This document shows, piece after piece, positions 49,001 through 55,677 of a stretch of 64,000 nt of DNA; the stretch's first letter is position 1; every line of letters begins with the position of its first letter. Source of the DNA: Nemertoderma westbladi (lineage: Eukaryota; Xenacoelomorpha; Nemertodermatida; Nemertodermatidae); assembly GCA_032718475.1 (NCBI GenBank), contig JAUCBJ010009096.1, positions 62,001 through 126,000 on the forward strand, given 5' to 3'. A model generated the notes under the pieces. The model did no database searches and was not told the DNA's origin. It saw only the letters and a list, made by a program, of their open reading frames with translations. Position numbers and translations under genes: made by a program.

Positions 49001-52000
49001 TCAACCTACGAGGTGGACGATCGTCGGCGGATACACAATTACGAACCTTTTATTAGGGAGTTTCTGCGCTCCTTAATGGATTACGGGTTGTTAATCGGTG
49101 GGTTTAACACATAATAAATCATACACTTTAGCGCGCTTATCCCAACTATCGGTTCTAAAGCGCTGTTAATACCAAAGATTGTTTCCGAAAGTTTAGTTTA
49201 AATTTGAAAAGCCATATTAAAGAGAACGAACGAGAATGAACAAACCATAATATTACACTATTATTGAGTTCGGTTTTTAGAAGGCTGTAGAAAGTTGTCG
49301 GATTAGCGGCTAGACATTTATGGCTTTCAAAGTAAGTAACGCGGTGTTGTAGTCAATTCGGTATCGAACAGCTAATGTAGGTTGCGGAGCTATGGGGTTG
49401 TCAATTCGGTATCGAACAGCTAATGTAGGTTGCGGAGCTTTGGGGTTGTCAATTCGGTATCGAACAGGAAGCCAATGTAGGTTGCGGAGCTTTGGGGTTG
49501 TCAATTCGGTATCGAACAGGAAGCTAATGTAGGTTGCGGAGCTTTGGGGTTGTCAATTCGGTATCGAACAGGAAGCTAATGTAGGTTGCGGAGCTTTGGG
49601 GTTGTCAATTCGGTATCGAACAGGAAGCCAATGTAGGTTGCGGAGCTTTGGGGTTGTCAATTCGGTATCGAACAGGAAGCTAATGTAGGTTGCGGAGCTT
49701 TGGGGTTGTCAATTCGGTATCGAACAGGAAGCTAATGTAGGTTGCGGAGCTATGGGGTTGTCAATTCGGTATCGAACAGGAAGCTAATGTAGGTTGCGGA
49801 GCTATGGGGTTGTCAATTCGGTATCGAACAGGAAGCTAATGTAGGTTGCGGAGCTTTGGGGTTGTCAATTCGGTATCGAACAGGAAGCTAATGTAGGTTG
49901 CGGAGCTTTGGGGTTGTCAATTCGGTATCGAACAGGAAGCTAATGTAGGTTGCGGAGCTTTGGGGTTGTCAATTCGGTATCGAACAGGAAGCCAATGTAG
50001 GTTGCGGAGCTTTGGGGTTGTCAATTCGGTATCGAACAGGAAGCTAATGTAGGTTGCGGAGCTTTGGGGTTGTCAATTCGGTATCGAACAGGAAGCCAAT
50101 GTAGGTTGCGGAGCTTTGGGGTTGTCAATTCGGTATCGAACAGGAAGCTAATGTAGGTTGCGGAGCTTTGGGGTTGTCAATTCGGTATCGAACAGGAAGC
50201 TAATGTAGGTTGCGGAGCTTTGGGGTTGTCAATTCGGTATCGAACAGGAAGCTAATGTAGGTTGCGGAGCTTTGGGGTTGTCAATTCGGTATCGAACAGG
50301 AAGCTAATGTAGGTTGCGGAGCTTTGGGGTTGTCAATTCGGTATCGAACAGGAAGCTAATGTAGGTTGCGGAGCTTTGGGGTTGTCAATTCGGTATCGAA
50401 CAGGAAGCTAATGTAGGTTGCGGAGCTTTGGGGTTGTCAATTCGGTATCGAACAGGAAGCTAATGTAGGTTGCGGAGCTTTGGGGTTGTCAATTCGGTAT
50501 CGAACAGGAAGCTAATGTAGGTTGCGGAGCTTTGGGGTTGTCAATTCGGTATCGAACAGGAAGCTAATGTAGGTTGCGGAGCTTTGGGGTTGTCAATTCG
50601 GTATCGAACAGGAAGCTAATGTAGGTTGCGGAGCTTTGGGGTTGTCAATTCGGTATCGAACAGGAAGCTAATGTAGGTTGCGGAGCTTTGGGGTTGTCAA
50701 TTCGGTATCGAACAGGAAGCTAATGTAGGTTGCGGAGCTTTGGGGTTGTCAATTCGGTATCGAACAGGAAGCTAATGTAGGTTGCGGAGCTTTGGGGTTG
50801 TCAATTCGGTATCGAACAGGAAGCTAATGTAGGTTGCGGAGCTTTGGGGTTGTCAATTCGGTATCGAACAGGAAGCTAATGTAGGTTGCGGAGCTTTGGG
50901 GTTGTCAATTCGGTATCGAACAGGAAGCTAATGTAGGTTGCGGAGCTTTGGGGTTGTCAATTCGGTATCGAACAGGAAGCTAATGTAGGTTGCGGAGCTT
51001 TGGGGTTGTCAATTCGGTATCGAACAGGAAGCTAATGTAGGTTGCGGAGCTTTGGGGTTGTCAATTCGGTATCGAACAGGAAGCTAATGTAGGTTGCGGA
51101 GCTTTGGGGTTGTCAATTCGGTATCGAACAGGAAGCTAATGTAGGTTGCGGAGCTTTGGGGTTGTCAATTCGGTATCGAACAGGAAGCTAATGTAGGTTG
51201 CGGAGCTTTGGGGTTGTCAATTCGGTATCGAACAGGAAGCTAATGTAGGTTGCGGAGCTTTGGGGTTGTCAATTCGGTATCGAACAGGAAGCTAATGTAG
51301 GTTGCGGAGCTTTGGGGTTGTCAATTCGGTATCGAACAGGAAGCTAATGTAGGTTGCGGAGCTTTGGGGTTGTCAATTCGGTATCGAACAGGAAGCTAAT
51401 GTAGGTTGCGGAGCTTTGGGGTTGTCAATTCGGTATCGAACAGGAAGCTAATGTAGGTTGCGGAGCTTTGGGGTTGTCAATTCGGTATCGAACAGGAAGC
51501 TAATGTAGGTTGCGGAGCTTTGGGGTTGTCAATTCGGTATCGAACAGGAAGCTAATGTAGGTTGCGGAGCTTTGGGGTTGTCAATTCGGTATCGAACAGG
51601 AAGCTAATGTAGGTTGCGGAGCTTTGGGGTTGTCAATTCGGTATCGAACAGGAAGCTAATGTAGGTTGCGGAGCTTTGGGGTTGTCAATTCGGTATCGAA
51701 CAGGAAGCTAATGTAGGTTGCGGAGCTTTGGGGTTGTCAATTCGGTATCGAACAGGAAGCTAATGTAGGTTGCGGAGCTTTGGGGTTGTCAATTCGGTAT
51801 CGAACAGGAAGCTAATGTAGGTTGCGGAGCTTTGGGGTTGTCAATTCGGTATCGAACAGGAAGCTAATGTAGGTTGCGGAGCTTTGGGGTTGTCAATTCG
51901 GTATCGAACAGGAAGCTAATGTAGGTTGCGGAGCTTTGGGGTTGTCAATTCGGTATCGAACAGGAAGCTAATGTAGGTTGCGGAGCTTTGGGGTTGTCAA

Positions 52001-54415
52001 TTCGGTATCGAACAGGAAGCTAATGTAGGTTGCGGAGCTTTGGGGTTGTCAATTCGGTATCGAACAGGAAGCTAATGTAGGTTGCGGAGCTTTGGGGTTG
52101 TCAATTCGGTATCGAACAGGAAGCTAATGTAGGTTGCGGAGCTTTGGGGTTGTCAATTCGGTATCGAACAGGAAGCTAATGTAGGTTGCGGAGCTTTGGG
52201 GTTGTCAATTCGGTATCGAACAGGAAGCTAATGTAGGTTGCGGAGCTTTGGGGTTGTCAATTCGGTATCGAACAGGAAGCTAATGTAGGTTGCGGAGCTT
52301 TGGGGTTGTCAATTCGGTATCGAACAGGAAGCTAATGTAGGTTGCGGAGCTTTGGGGTTGTCAATTCGGTATCGAACAGGAAGCTAATGTAGGTTGCGGA
52401 GCTTTGGGGTTGTCAATTCGGTATCGAACAGGAAGCTAATGTAGGTTGCGGAGCTTTGGGGTTGTCAATTCGGTATCGAACAGGAAGCTAATGTAGGTTG
52501 CGGAGCTTTGGGGTTGTCAATTCGGTATCGAACAGGAAGCTAATGTAGGTTGCGGAGCTTTGGGGTTGTCAATTCGGTATCGAACAGGAAGCTAATGTAG
52601 GTTGCGGAGCTTTGGGGTTGTCAATTCGGTATCGAACAGGAAGCTAATGTAGGTTGCGGAGCTTTGGGGTTGTCAATTCGGTATCGAACAGGAAGCTAAT
52701 GTAGGTTGCGGAGCTTTGGGGTTGTCAATTCGGTATCGAACAGGAAGCTAATGTAGGTTGCGGAGCTTTGGGGTTGTCAATTCGGTATCGAACAGGAAGC
52801 TAATGTAGGTTGCGGAGCTTTGGGGTTGTCAATTCGGTATCGAACAGGAAGCTAATGTAGGTTGCGGAGCTTTGGGGTTGTCAATTCGGTATCGAACAGG
52901 AAGCTAATGTAGGTTGCGGAGCTTTGGGGTTGTCAATTCGGTATCGAACAGGAAGCTAATGTAGGTTGCGGAGCTTTGGGGTTGTCAATTCGGTATCGAA
53001 CAGGAAGCTAATGTAGGTTGCGGAGCTTTGGGGTTGTCAATTCGGTATCGAACAGGAAGCTAATGTAGGTTGCGGAGCTTTGGGGTTGTCAATTCGGTAT
53101 CGAACAGGAAGCTAATGTAGGTTGCGGAGCTTTGGGGTTGTCAATTCGGTATCGAACAGGAAGCTAATGTAGGTTGCGGAGCTTTGGGGTTGTCAATTCG
53201 GTATCGAACAGGAAGCTAATGTAGGTTGCGGAGCTTTGGGGTTGTCAATTCGGTATCGAACAGGAAGCTAATGTAGGTTGCGGAGCTTTGGGGTTGTCAA
53301 TTCGGTATCGAACAGGAAGCTAATGTAGGTTGCGGAGCTTTGGGGTTGTCAATTCGCTATCGAACAGGAAGCTAATGTAGGTTGTGGAGCTTTGGGGTTG
53401 TCAATTCGGTATCGAACAGCTAATGTAGGTTGCGGAGCTTTGGGGTTGTCAATTCGGTATCGAACAGGAAGCCAATGTAGGTTGCGGAGCTATGGGGTTG
53501 TCAATTCGGTATCGAACAGGAAGCCAATGTAGGTTGCGGAGCTTTGGGGTTATGTGGGAGAACCGGTGGTGTCTTGTTATGATGCTTGCGCAAGCATTTT
53601 GGGCTAACTCGAGTCGTCTGATGGACTTGTCTGGTAGACCGTACAGCTAACTGGAGTCGTCTGATGGACTTGTCTGGTAGACCGTACAGCTAACTGGAGT
53701 CGTCTGATTGACTTGTCTGGTAGACCGTACAGCTTTGGAGTCATTTGATTGACTTGTCTGGTAGACCGTACAGCTAACTCGAGTCGTCTGATGGACTTGT
53801 CTGGTAGACCGTACAGCTTTGGAGTCATTTGATTGACTTGTCTGGTAGACCGTACAGCTAACTGGAGTCGTCTGATTGACTTGTCTGGTAGACCGTACAG
53901 CTTTGGAGTCATTTGATTGACTTGTCTGGTAGACCGTACAGCTAACTGGAGTCGTCTGATGGACTTGTCTGGTAGACCGTACAGCTAACTGGAGTCGTCT
54001 GATTGACTTGTCTGGTAGACCGTACAGCTTTGGAGTCATTTGATTGACTTGTCTGGTAGACCGTACAGCTAACTCGAGTCGTCTGATGGACTTGTCTGGT
54101 AGACCGTACAGCTTTTGGAGTCGTTTGATTGACTTGTCTGGTAGACCGTACAATAGGATGTTGTTGTTATCAAGTCGTGATATTATGAGGGAGTTTCCTT
54201 GTGTTGTCGTCGCTTAGGTGACATCTGATTTGTCTGATATTAATTTAAGGTTTAATGTTCTATTAGTAGAATTAAATAAAGCTTTTGTCATAATTAATTT
54301 GTTAATTTATGATATTTTAATGTTCTTAGGATCCAACAGTAGTAATATGATACAAACGCGTCACCGAGTCGCTAAAAAGAAACGACCCATGACAAACAAA
54401 CGCAAGAAACGCTGA
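25754..54415 (+). CDS. BAP1: BAP1/calypso ubiquitin C-terminal hydrolase, seven exons, 473 aa
   Basis: Deubiquitinase of the UCH family which, with an ASXL partner, removes ubiquitin from nucleosomal histone H2A (PR-DUB complex, nucleus). Exons: 25754-25793, 29070-29290, 30931-31115, 39346-39527, 48287-48816, 48920-49097 and 54330-54415; every junction is GT-AG and phase-consistent, and the total is 474 codons. The catalytic set is present with the family's spacing: Q87, C93 (in NSCATHA), H185 (in DAFHF) and D200 (in YELDGL). The C-terminal UCH37-like domain has the HNY motif (residues 425-427), and the protein ends in a Lys/Arg-rich tail. The length matches fly Calypso rather than the roughly 730-residue vertebrate protein; the long middle linker is missing. 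The gene spans 28.7 kb because its introns are full of repeats. Confidence 0.93.
25794..26864. other. BAP1 intron 1, unique part
   Basis: There is no exon between the exon-1 donor and the 34-bp array. Its one visible structure is a near-perfect inverted repeat at 25961-26000. Confidence 0.5.
25961..26000. repeat. Near-perfect 40-bp palindrome
   Basis: Two 20-base arms starting CCATGGCCTACT pair with a single mismatch and no loop. A related AATATAGTAGGCCATG is present near 61120. It may be the remains of a small transposon; no transcript is implied. Confidence 0.8.
26865..28815. repeat. 34-bp minisatellite in BAP1 intron 1, about 57 copies
   Basis: Units contain GTTCCTGGCTGCATACAGCT followed by CGAGC(C/T)CTGGTGAC, with many variants, among them a shorter GCAACAGCTCGGGTT form. 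Two large blocks (about 27000-27480 and 27500-27960) are near-copies of each other, so block duplication has occurred. The long minus-strand frames rich in [10 protein letters not shown] come from the repeat and are not genes. Confidence 0.95.
29070..29290 (+). CDS. BAP1: BAP1 exon 2
   Basis: The acceptor is TTATTGTAG; the exon enters in phase 1 and encodes residues 15-87. It includes QVEEIYDLQ and the block [17 protein letters not shown], which are hallmarks of BAP1, and ends at FFAQQ, the second Gln being the oxyanion-hole residue. The donor is CAG|GTGAGA. Confidence 0.95.
29291..29813. repeat. BAP1 intron 2: poly-G-led dispersed repeat, copy 1
   Basis: A run of 20 G (29469-29488) leads a segment, to about 29640, containing CTCGACGCAAAAC and AAAGGAGCAGGTTACAG. 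The same segment with about 10% difference lies at about 31300-31475, and the AAAGGAGCAGGTTACAG part recurs near 63725. This is a dispersed repeat family of unknown class. The rest of the stretch is AT-rich with nothing recognised. Confidence 0.7.
29814..30344 (+). CDS. PP2-like (phloem-lectin-type) domain protein nested in BAP1 intron 2
   Basis: An intronless 176-codon frame, same strand as BAP1. The order of motifs resembles the PP2/F-box-PP2 domain known from plant lectins: an early [19 protein letters not shown] (compare the WxDxxYW...DS pattern), [15 protein letters not shown] (compare ELLSVCWLEIRG), then GRYQITWRL, and near the end [14 protein letters not shown] (compare the terminal W-x-G-L-hydrophobic-x-G-I-x-I-x-P strand). 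In plants the domain binds glycans; a role here is unknown. The ATG lies after an A-run and a second ATG is at codon 10. After the TGA another frame stays open to 30510, so a frameshift or unannotated splice near 30300-30345 is possible. Confidence 0.55.
   Translation: MALYERSVAMATDPPFNVTWLDNHYLEKVEDKDSAYGSVIHLKSVCWLNIWGCLPKVRSGRYQITWRLRFGKYPSLTHNMETMTRCFILDDPSIQIHSPSIDYNSWKSLYDRFKSRWFRLVAGEVCVYGRDKDVYVYFRDFSSGWKGGIYWDIVQLKPLPLSLKELCRGLYSQFAW
30345..30691 (+). pseudogene. Possible further coding segment after the PP2-like frame
   Basis: From about 30304 a different frame is open to TGA 30508-30510 and reads like protein (for example [20 protein letters not shown]). It is followed, in yet another frame, by a Ser/Asn/Asp-rich stretch (30525-30640) made of near-identical repeats of about 45 bp. 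Either the PP2-like gene is longer and spliced here, or it is a decayed gene with frameshifts. The evidence is reading-frame appearance only. Confidence 0.3.
30931..31115 (+). CDS. BAP1: BAP1 exon 3
   Basis: The acceptor is TTATTTTCGCAG, entering in phase 0. Residues 88-148 start [12 protein letters not shown], containing the catalytic Cys93, and run through [20 protein letters not shown] to the conserved HNSHAR. The donor CG|GTGGGT leaves in phase 2. Confidence 0.96.
31116..31723. repeat. BAP1 intron 3: poly-G runs and dispersed repeat, copy 2
   Basis: A run of 15 G at 31163-31177, one of 19 G at 31307-31325 leading the second copy of the CTCGACGCAAAAC repeat (to about 31475), and a run of 13 C at 31540-31552. 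A short open frame at 31573-31761 has no recognisable motif. Confidence 0.65.
31791..31809. repeat. Poly-G run of 19 bases
   Basis: An uninterrupted G run inside the outer hAT-like element. It is one of several long G/C homopolymers in the window. Confidence 0.9.
32519..32675. repeat. 22-bp minisatellite inside the foldback centre
   Basis: About six or seven copies of GTGAGGCATAGTCTGTG plus CCTCA; the unit sits at the inner end of the left arm. Confidence 0.9.
32767..32858 (+). mobile_element. tRNA-derived SINE, 5' fragment
   Basis: The A-box-like TGGTGTAGTGG and B-box GGTTCGATCCC are spaced as in a tRNA gene, starting CCACCTTGG. The same head opens the full SINE at 42827. Only the head and about 20 bp after it are kept. 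No tRNA fold with a proper acceptor stem was found, so it is not called a tRNA gene. Confidence 0.82.
33960..34235. repeat. (CAGA)n microsatellite with adjoining repeat unit
   Basis: About 25 CAGA copies (33975-34083) are followed by a segment with CGGAAATGAAATCA and ATTTTCGCTCG. This resembles the repeat unit found three or four times inside the element at 34895-35790, so it looks like a single diverged copy of that unit. Confidence 0.85.
34329..34894. other. Intron 3 spacer with a short direct duplication
   Basis: Two copies of AGCCTGAAAAGGATT(C/T)GGGT, each followed about 10 bp later by ACTAGGC, lie near 34575 and 34652 within a GC-richer stretch. Its class is not recognised. Confidence 0.4.
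34895..35790. mobile_element. Tc1/mariner-like MITE with TA duplication
   Basis: The inverted ends start TGTGGCGTGT and continue with AAACGGATTATAT on each strand; TA flanks both sides (34893-34894 and 35791-35792). Inside are three to four tandem units of about 170 bp, each with GACAGACAG-type repeats, GAAATGAAATCACGAACCC and ATTTTAGTTAG. It carries no transposase. Confidence 0.78.
35793..36040. other. Intron 3 spacer
   Basis: Nothing recognised apart from a short minus-strand frame without known motifs. Confidence 0.35.
36041..36130 (+). repeat. Left copies of the exon-4 acceptor repeat
   Basis: Two and a half copies of a unit of about 34 bp containing GCATTGTAGATACGAACCAG. The same words form the true exon-4 acceptor at 39334-39356. 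These copies are separated from the exon-proximal ones by the RTE-like element. Confidence 0.85.
36140..39227 (+). mobile_element. RTE-like non-LTR retrotransposon, copy A (broken)
   Basis: The longest of four copies of one family. It has an APE-type endonuclease segment (36520-37280: [18 protein letters not shown] motifs) followed by a reverse transcriptase (RGT fingers motif, a VDF...AFDS block, GVLQGD, LDFADD) and a C-terminal region with HCFRRED. The coding sequence is broken by a stop at 37420, frame changes, an in-frame TAA at 38261 and a 134-bp tandem duplication. It sits in BAP1 intron 3 in the sense direction, inside the exon-4 acceptor repeat. The 3' end is TCCTAGTAG like the other copies. 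The target duplication is not resolvable because of the surrounding repeats. Confidence 0.85.
38222..38489 (+). repeat. 134-bp tandem duplication inside the copy A reverse transcriptase
   Basis: The stretch from ACTCCACCTACTGGCTCC through the FADD-coding segment to GAACATGC occurs twice in a row (38222-38355 and 38356-38489), with a few substitutions. Copies B and C have it once. It is an event private to copy A and disrupts the frame. Confidence 0.9.
39228..39345 (+). repeat. Exon-4 acceptor repeat, exon-proximal copies
   Basis: Three full copies of the unit with TTGCATTGTAGAT(A/T)CGAACCAG precede the copy that acts as the real acceptor (AG at 39344-39345). Every copy keeps the TTGTAG acceptor core. 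Confidence 0.88.
39346..39527 (+). CDS. BAP1: BAP1 exon 4
   Basis: The exon enters in phase 2 (the A completes Arg149) and encodes residues 150-209. The first part ([14 protein letters not shown]...) is variable linker. The second part has the catalytic His185 in [10 protein letters not shown] and Asp200 in [14 protein letters not shown]. The donor G|GTTAGT leaves in phase 1. Both edges of this exon are copied into flanking tandem repeats. Confidence 0.94.
39514..40611 (+). repeat. 31-bp minisatellite made of the exon-4/intron-4 donor, about 35 copies
   Basis: The first unit is the exon end itself (CCAATAGACCACG) plus the donor. Downstream units repeat CCAATAGACCACG then GT(G/T)AGTAATAAAGG. 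Most copies have GTGAGT, which matches the donor consensus better than the true GTTAGT. Variants such as GGCCACAG and GAACATGG recur in fixed order, giving a higher-order block of four or so units around 39960-40340. Confidence 0.93.
40612..40994. other. Intron 4 spacer before the BEL/Pao remnant
   Basis: AT-rich sequence. It may include the 5' LTR of the BEL/Pao element, but no matching 3' LTR was found, so an LTR cannot be delimited. Confidence 0.35.
40995..42804 (+). pseudogene. BEL/Pao gag, N-terminal part with repeated coiled coil
   Basis: Two overlapping frames (to 41674, then 41671-42804 with one internal TGA at 42172-42174) suggest one original frame broken by a frameshift and a stop. 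From 42100 to 42450 an 11-residue motif ([11 protein letters not shown]) repeats eight to nine times, encoded by a 33-bp unit; it predicts a highly charged coiled coil. The product would have been the structural protein of the particle. A start codon could not be fixed; no ATG lies near the beginning. Confidence 0.55.
42827..43105 (+). mobile_element. Full-length tRNA-derived SINE
   Basis: It opens with a tRNA-like head (CCACCTTGGTGTAGTGG, B box GGTTCGATCC) and has a body of about 180 bp with GCTAAATGAGTACTGG. It ends in GGCCTAGTGGCCGAAGAAAA followed by (TTTAC)n. A 6-bp duplication TAGGCT (42821-42826 and 43106-43111) frames it. It sits inside the gag region of the BEL/Pao remnant, so it is younger than that element. 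Confidence 0.88.
43112..43922 (+). pseudogene. BEL/Pao gag, middle part
   Basis: The frame 43270-43737 encodes a coiled-coil-like segment rich in Glu/Lys/Leu ([20 protein letters not shown]). A second partial frame follows into RTE copy B. The region resumes after copy B at 45454. Recognition as gag rests on position and on the zinc-knuckle part downstream. Confidence 0.5.
43923..45443 (-). mobile_element. RTE-like retrotransposon, copy B, 5'-truncated
   Basis: This minus-strand copy is flanked by a 10-bp duplication CTCTGTCCTA (43913-43922 and 45444-45453) and ends in CTACTACTACTAGG, which is (TAG)n at the 3' end of the element. It keeps reverse transcriptase from the fingers region to the C-terminus; the last 357 codons (45035-43962) are open. 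A deletion of about 35 bp near 45080 removes the first catalytic block and shifts the frame, so it is inactive. Confidence 0.92.
45454..47417 (+). pseudogene. BEL/Pao gag C-terminus and protease
   Basis: The main frame is 45555-47036. Near the middle are zinc knuckles: [14 protein letters not shown] fits CX2CX4HX4C, and CTKCGSKHH follows. The aspartic protease follows with [14 protein letters not shown] (active-site D-S-G). An in-frame TAG at 47034 separates it from a continuing frame (47037-47417) that starts MLIGQN, the second conserved protease strand. Upstream, the frame that crosses the copy B insertion site is out of register with 45555, so a frameshift is present near 45575. It was once the particle and processing protein of the element; it is not functional now. 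Confidence 0.72.
47640..47867 (+). pseudogene. Start of the BEL/Pao reverse transcriptase
   Basis: The frame reads into [12 protein letters not shown] and [17 protein letters not shown], the standard opening of the Pao-clade polymerase (HH-x-V and RVVFD-x-SA). It stops abruptly at the RTE copy D insertion; no catalytic YVDD block remains. Confidence 0.75.
47868..48021 (+). mobile_element. RTE-like copy D, internally deleted to about 150 bp
   Basis: The segment joins the fingers-region sequence (GGGAATCTCATTG, end near 47933) directly to the 3' end of the same element (CAATTTTGTCGACAAGCC through GTAGTAGTAG). More than 1 kb is missing in between. It lies exactly where the BEL/Pao polymerase breaks off. 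Confidence 0.82.
48022..48286. other. End of BAP1 intron 4
   Basis: No LTR or other repeat recognised. AT-rich 48130-48220, then the exon-5 acceptor TTATATTGCAG. Confidence 0.4.
48287..48816 (+). CDS. BAP1: BAP1 exon 5
   Basis: The exon enters in phase 1 and encodes residues 211-386. It opens with [10 protein letters not shown] and [15 protein letters not shown], the end of the UCH catalytic domain, followed by a GC-rich low-complexity linker ([13 protein letters not shown]) and acidic stretches ([13 protein letters not shown]). The donor is GAG|GTGGGT; an alternative GTAACG four bases further would not keep the frame. Confidence 0.93.
48920..49097 (+). CDS. BAP1: BAP1 exon 6
   Basis: The acceptor is TTTGTAATAG, entering in phase 0. 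Residues 387-445 form the C-terminal UCH37-like domain that binds the ASXL DEUBAD domain, with [17 protein letters not shown] (HNY at 425-427). The donor is G|GTGGGT in phase 1. If this donor were not used, the frame would end five codons later at 49114. Confidence 0.92.
49098..49347. other. Start of BAP1 intron 6 with RT-derived seed sequence
   Basis: At about 49310-49370 the minus strand encodes [16 protein letters not shown], the conserved C-terminal block of many non-LTR reverse transcriptases. The adjacent 52-bp satellite is built from the sequence just upstream of this block. Confidence 0.6.
49348..53551. repeat. 52-bp satellite in BAP1 intron 6, about 81 copies
   Basis: The unit contains TTGTCAATTCGGTATCGAAC and GCTAATGTAGGTTGCGGAGC. 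Edge copies lack AGGAAG or have GCC for GCT; the core from about 50100 to 53340 is virtually uniform. On the minus strand the unit encodes [16 protein letters not shown]-type sequence, the LHWLPV-x-YRI motif of non-LTR reverse transcriptases. Confidence 0.97.
53607..54150. repeat. 41/43-bp minisatellite, about 13 copies
   Basis: Two unit types alternate: one with GGAGTCGTCTGATGGACTTG and one with GGAGTCATTTGATTGACTTG; both end CTGGTAGACCGTACAGCT. The mix of types gives a higher-order pattern of two to four units. The minus-strand frames here are artefacts. Confidence 0.95.
54330..54415 (+). CDS. BAP1: BAP1 exon 7 (last), basic C-terminal tail
   Basis: The acceptor is ATGTTCTTAG, entering in phase 1. 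Residues 447-473 read [18 protein letters not shown] and continue with a Lys/Arg-rich end to TGA 54413-54415. A basic tail at this place is characteristic of BAP1/Calypso, where it is a nuclear signal and contacts the nucleosome. The match rests on phase, position and charge, not on strong sequence identity. Confidence 0.8.
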
Positions 54416-54600
54416 TCAATAAACCTATAAAACCCTGAACCAGTAAACATATAAAGCGTTGATCAGAAATAACCCAAGAAATGTTGATCACTAAAGACAA
54501 GAAATGTTGATCACTAAAGACAAGAAATGTTGATCACTAAAGACAAGAAATGTTGATCACTAAAGACAAGAAATGTTGAGCCGTACCAGTGGCACCGCCC
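54416..54600 (+). repeat. 23-bp repeats in the BAP1 3' UTR, copied from the stop-codon region
   Basis: Four to five copies of CAAGAAATGTTGATCACTAA (54475-54579) follow the last exon. The exon end itself reads CAAGAAACGCTGATCAATAA, and an intermediate GCGTTGATCAG lies at 54456. So the array looks like a duplicate of the last codons plus the stop. Confidence 0.75.
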
Positions 54601-55096
54601 TTCCACTTTTCATTTTTGAGTTACAGCTATTTAAATATTCCACTAACTAAATAAAATTATTAGTTAATATAATAACTATATTTAACGATAAAAATATATC
54701 ATTAGTTCATAACTATTTTCTAATTATCACTTCAGAAATGGACTCTCCGTAATTTTTTGACCTTATAACGTGTGTTAATTATATATTTTACCAATTATTT
54801 TGCCCGTACCAAGGTGATTCCGTACCAGTTTGTGTTGTATGCGAAGTGATATGGGTGCTGACTGACAGCTCGATGGAATAAGCATAAACTTATTAATATC
54901 GTAAAAACTTGTAGCTACAAAGGTCGATAAGCTGCCCTCTTGCGGTAAAACGAGTCTAAATATTAACTATATCGCAATATACAGTGGGAATTATTCAGAT
55001 GTCGCACACCTTGTATGTGAAATTCTCTTTGGAAAACCGCTGTATATATTCCTATTGTAAATTATTATATGAAAATTAGACATATTGATGTAAATT
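54601..55096. other. Spacer downstream of BAP1
   Basis: AT-rich, with no exon or repeat recognised apart from two CCGTACCAGT words. Confidence 0.35.
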
Positions 55097-55226
55097 AAAA
55101 AGTAAAATAAAGTAAAGTTTTCTTCGGCCGTTAGGCCGGGGATTACGTACAAAGTGTTATGAATTATTTCTAGAACTATTCGCCCTATAGGAAATTGATG
55201 GTACTCATTTAGCTTACCTTGTAAGG
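55097..55226 (-). mobile_element. SINE 3' fragment
   Basis: In reverse orientation it matches the body and tail of the SINE at 42827: GCTAAATGAGTAC, GGCCTAACGGCCGAAGAAAA and a (TTTAC)-like tail. The tRNA-like head is absent. The (AGTCC)n tract starts at its side. Confidence 0.75.
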
Positions 55227-55233
55227 ATGCAGC

Positions 55234-55520
55234 AATACCTTGTTGAGTCCAGTCCAGTCCAGTCCAGTCCAGTCCAGTCCAGTCCAGTCCAGTCCAGTCC
55301 AGTCCAGTCCAGTCCAGTCCAGTCCAGTCCAGTCCAGTCCAGTCCAGTCCAGTCCAGTCCAGTCCAGTCCAGTCCAGTCCAGTCCAGTCCAGTCCAGTCC
55401 AGTCCAGTCCAGTCCAGTCCAGTCCAGTCCAGTCCAGTCCAGTCCAGTCCAGTCCAGTCCAGTCCAGTCCAGTCCAGTCCAGTCCAGTCCAGTCCAGTCC
55501 AGTGTCCAGTGTCCAGTGTC
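55234..55520. repeat. (AGTCC)n microsatellite, about 55 copies
   Basis: A pure pentanucleotide repeat with small variants at the right end. It is open in several frames (SSPVQ and GLDWT polymers), which is an artefact. Confidence 0.98.
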
Positions 55521-55677
55521 CAGTCCAGCCCAGTCCAGCCCACCTCAGAGACCAGGTTTTTCAGACTTTTTCAACATGTCAGTTTGACAGGTGACAACGG
55601 TTGACGGTTAATGATACTTATAAAAGTCAAAGTAATAAACTTATAGTTTAAGTAAGACGACTTCTACCGGGTGTACC

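Noticed and set aside
48920-49114. BAP1 ending at the TAA at 49112-49114
   Set aside because: A GTGGGT donor precedes it in phase 1, and a phase-1 exon with the family's basic tail exists at 54330.
53604-54153. Minus-strand frames with [11 protein letters not shown] repeats
   Set aside because: Translation of the 41/43-bp minisatellite.
55214-55604. Open frames of SSPVQ or GLDWT repeats
   Set aside because: Direct translation of the (AGTCC)n microsatellite.
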